A stretch of 64,000 nucleotides of DNA from Cupriavidus oxalaticus (GTDB taxonomy: Bacteria > Pseudomonadota > Gammaproteobacteria > Burkholderiales > Burkholderiaceae): contig NZ_CP038636.1 in the NCBI RefSeq assembly GCF_004768545.1, forward strand, positions 434,001 to 498,000, read 5' to 3'. Shown one piece after another: positions 62,132 to 64,000 of this stretch (positions within the stretch are counted from its first letter, which is position 1; the number at the start of each line of letters is the position of its first letter). The notes beneath the pieces are model-generated. The model was given only the letters and a program-made list of their open reading frames with translations. It had not been told where the DNA came from and did no database searches. The position numbers and the translations under genes were made by a program.

Positions 62132-64000
62132 CTAAGACAATTCTTCGAGAAGCTTTCTTGTCAGACGCAAGTCCACGGTATCGAACCCCTCCGTGAACGA
62201 AGAATGAACCTGAACCAGCAGTTGCCGTGCAGCGTCGTTTTTCCCTTGACGGTGCCAAAGCCGCCCGAGGCTCAGCGCGCCCTTTAACTCGATTGACGTC
62301 GCGCCTTGCCGGCGGGCGACGGCAATGGCCTTCTGAAAGCAGGCCTGCGCTTCATCGGCTTTGGCGAAGGCGTCGCCATCCTCGCGCGCTAACTGCAGCA
62401 GTAGCTCGCCCTTGAGGCGATACAGAGTCCCTTCATCTAAGCACTCGCCTGTATTACCCACCAGCGTCAGCGCGTCAGCTAGCACGTCTAGACCCGCTTC
62501 TTGACCTGCCTTGCCATAAGCATCTGCAAGCAGCCCAAGTAGAGAGGGCCGACCCAGTGAGGCACCGGTGGCCTCATGGGCGCGCAGCCCTTGGTGTATT
62601 AGGGCGATGCCCTCCTCATGGATTCCTTGAGTAGCGAGCACCCAGCCGCGAAGGATCTCCGCCCGGGCCAGATAAAGAGGAAACCCTTGCTCGCTCGACA
62701 GCGCGAGGGCGGCGTTGGCATACTCCAGCGTCCGTTCAATCTCGCCTCGGCGCTGATGCAACTCCGCCGCGAATACCAGGCTCAAGGCAAGGCTGAACGG
62801 ATCCGAGGCATGCCTGGCGAGCGCCAGCGCTTCCTCAGCGCGGGCCCAGGATTGATCCGGCAAGCCGAGGTACCAGAGAGCCCCGCTCAGCGTGCAGCGT
62901 ATGTGGATGGCAGGGTTGCGGGCATAGCGCAAAAGGTAACCATATGACTGCCGCTCGGGCCGGTGCAGCGCCAGCGCCTGCTCCATGTGGGTACAGGCCA
63001 GCCGGATCTCACCCAGCCGGAATGCGGTCGATCCCAGTATGCGGTGAGCCTCTGTGAGCTGCTCCGGGTCCTGTGCTTCTTTCGCAATGCTCAGCAGCCG
63101 TTCACCCAGCGCTTGCGCCGTCTTGAGCTGCGACCGCAACAGGTAGAAGGACCACAGGCCGATCTGAGCCGCAAAGATCTGCGGGGTTTCTCCCCTCTGT
63201 TCGCTCAATGCGACTGCGCGCGTGTAAGTGGCCTCCACCTCCGGTGCGCCGTGGCCTCGCGCGGCAATCCAGGCCGGGCCGAGCGTCAACAGCAGCGTCA
63301 GTTCTTCGCGCATGCGCTCCTGGGTGTCAGGCAATGTTTTCAGCAGATCGAGGGCTGCACTGAGATGCCATATTGCATCGAGATGCGCGGAACGCTGCAA
63401 GGCCTGCTTGCCGGCCAGTTGCAAGTACTCGACGGCCTTCGGCACATTGCCGCTCTGACTGTAGTGGTGCGCTAACTCGTTGCAGTATTCGCTCAGCCGG
63501 TCCGGAAACAAGGCCTCGATTGCCTGCGCCGTACGTTCATGCAGCATGCTGCGCTGCCCCGAGAGCAGCGAGTTACCTGCCACCTCCTGGGTCAGCGCAT
63601 GCTTGAACGCGTATTCGACCTCAGGGTAGGCCGGCCGCTCATAGATGAAGTCCCCCGCCTGCAGGTCGACCAGCAGGGGATGGAGCGATTCTTCGGGCTG
63701 CCCTGTGACGTGCCGGACCAGGCTCGAAGGAAACTCCGTGCCGATCACCGCCAGCGTCTGCAGCAGTTCCTTCTGCGGCACCGGCAGCCGGTCGATACGG
63801 GCGGCCAGCACCCCTTGCACGGTGGTCGGGATATGGAGTGCCAGCGGGGCCTTGTCGATCCTGTAATTGCCGGGCTGGCCGAGCAGCGTGCCTTCCTCTG
63901 CCAGCGTCTGGACGACCTCCTCCATGAAGAACGGATTGCCCTCCGTCTTGGTGAGGACCAGCTGTTTCAGCGGCACCAGCGAGGGATCGTCGCCGATCAG
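62132..64000 (-). CDS. Large TPR-type ATPase/adenylate-cyclase-like signalling protein (partial)
   Basis: The open frame runs from 62132 to the window edge on the minus strand (over 620 residues), so the N-terminus, where a cyclase or kinase domain and Walker A would lie, is outside. The visible start has TEGNPFFMEEVVQTLAEEGT, the sensor region of a STAND/AAA ATPase, and IPTTVQGVLAARIDRLP. From about residue 160 it is built of TPR-like helices (HYSQSGNVPKAVEYLQLAGK, AYGKAGQEAGLDVLAD). The family usually pairs a guanylate/adenylate cyclase domain with this ATPase-TPR module. Confidence 0.82.
   Translation of the reverse strand: MIGDDPSLVPLKQLVLTKTEGNPFFMEEVVQTLAEEGTLLGQPGNYRIDKAPLALHIPTTVQGVLAARIDRLPVPQKELLQTLAVIGTEFPSSLVRHVTGQPEESLHPLLVDLQAGDFIYERPAYPEVEYAFKHALTQEVAGNSLLSGQRSMLHERTAQAIEALFPDRLSEYCNELAHHYSQSGNVPKAVEYLQLAGKQALQRSAHLDAIWHLSAALDLLKTLPDTQERMREELTLLLTLGPAWIAARGHGAPEVEATYTRAVALSEQRGETPQIFAAQIGLWSFYLLRSQLKTAQALGERLLSIAKEAQDPEQLTEAHRILGSTAFRLGEIRLACTHMEQALALHRPERQSYGYLLRYARNPAIHIRCTLSGALWYLGLPDQSWARAEEALALARHASDPFSLALSLVFAAELHQRRGEIERTLEYANAALALSSEQGFPLYLARAEILRGWVLATQGIHEEGIALIHQGLRAHEATGASLGRPSLLGLLADAYGKAGQEAGLDVLADALTLVGNTGECLDEGTLYRLKGELLLQLAREDGDAFAKADEAQACFQKAIAVARRQGATSIELKGALSLGRLWHRQGKNDAARQLLVQVHSSFTEGFDTVDLRLTRKLLEELS

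Overview
The window looks like a chromosome or chromid segment from a GC-rich betaproteobacterium of the Burkholderiaceae, most likely Cupriavidus or a close relative. The grounds are an intracellular PHB depolymerase with catalytic residues at C. necator PhaZ positions, small H-NS-type proteins with the R-G-R-P core, a Lys/Ala-rich histone-like protein, paired Hsp20 chaperones, and the IS families present. This is inferred from gene content alone.

Layout. 1-6 kb: a tight minus-strand catabolic operon (two 2-hydroxyacid dehydrogenases, a tartrate/D-malate-type dehydrogenase, a 3-hydroxyisobutyrate-type reductase, a succinate-semialdehyde-type dehydrogenase) facing a divergent FadR-type regulator, with a matching operator between them. 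6-15 kb: an IS110 relic, a frameshifted PsiE gene, a LysR regulator divergent from an SDR and an F420-type reductase, a small heat-shock cluster, an enoyl-CoA hydratase relic and a Rieske oxygenase. 15.2-20.8 kb: the most novel part. It holds two LuxR-type HTH ORFs, a soluble histidine kinase, a NarL-type response regulator, then an operon of two large paralogues I cannot assign and two small proteins.

20.9-34 kb: a decay zone of gene relics (type IV toxin-antitoxin, cupin, kinase, CHASE, Nramp) among intact genes (dienelactone hydrolase, AhpD-like, cupin, PhaZ, NUDIX, DnaQ-like exonuclease, tRNA-Leu) and a Cys-rich metallothionein-like gene with an in-frame TGA. 34-37.2 kb: histone-like protein, tRNA-CAU, twin H-NS genes with matching promoters, and an orphan HipB-like regulator.

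37.2-43.7 kb: nested mobile DNA. An ISNCY-type element lies beside an IS3-family element whose orfB is split by a group II intron and, separately, by an IS110 element. 43.9-53 kb: a complete Wadjet (JetABCD) anti-plasmid defence operon preceded by a co-directional gene with a SAP-like N-terminus. 53.5-57.7 kb: a Tn3-family transposase with two frameshifts, a second Tn3 fragment and a KaiC-like relic. 57.7-64 kb: small membrane and repeat proteins, a broken Mrr-type endonuclease, a cold-shock/DUF1294 protein and a large TPR-type signalling protein running off the right edge.

No CRISPR array, rRNA or replication origin was seen. Several frameshifts sit in otherwise conserved genes, so some may be sequencing errors.
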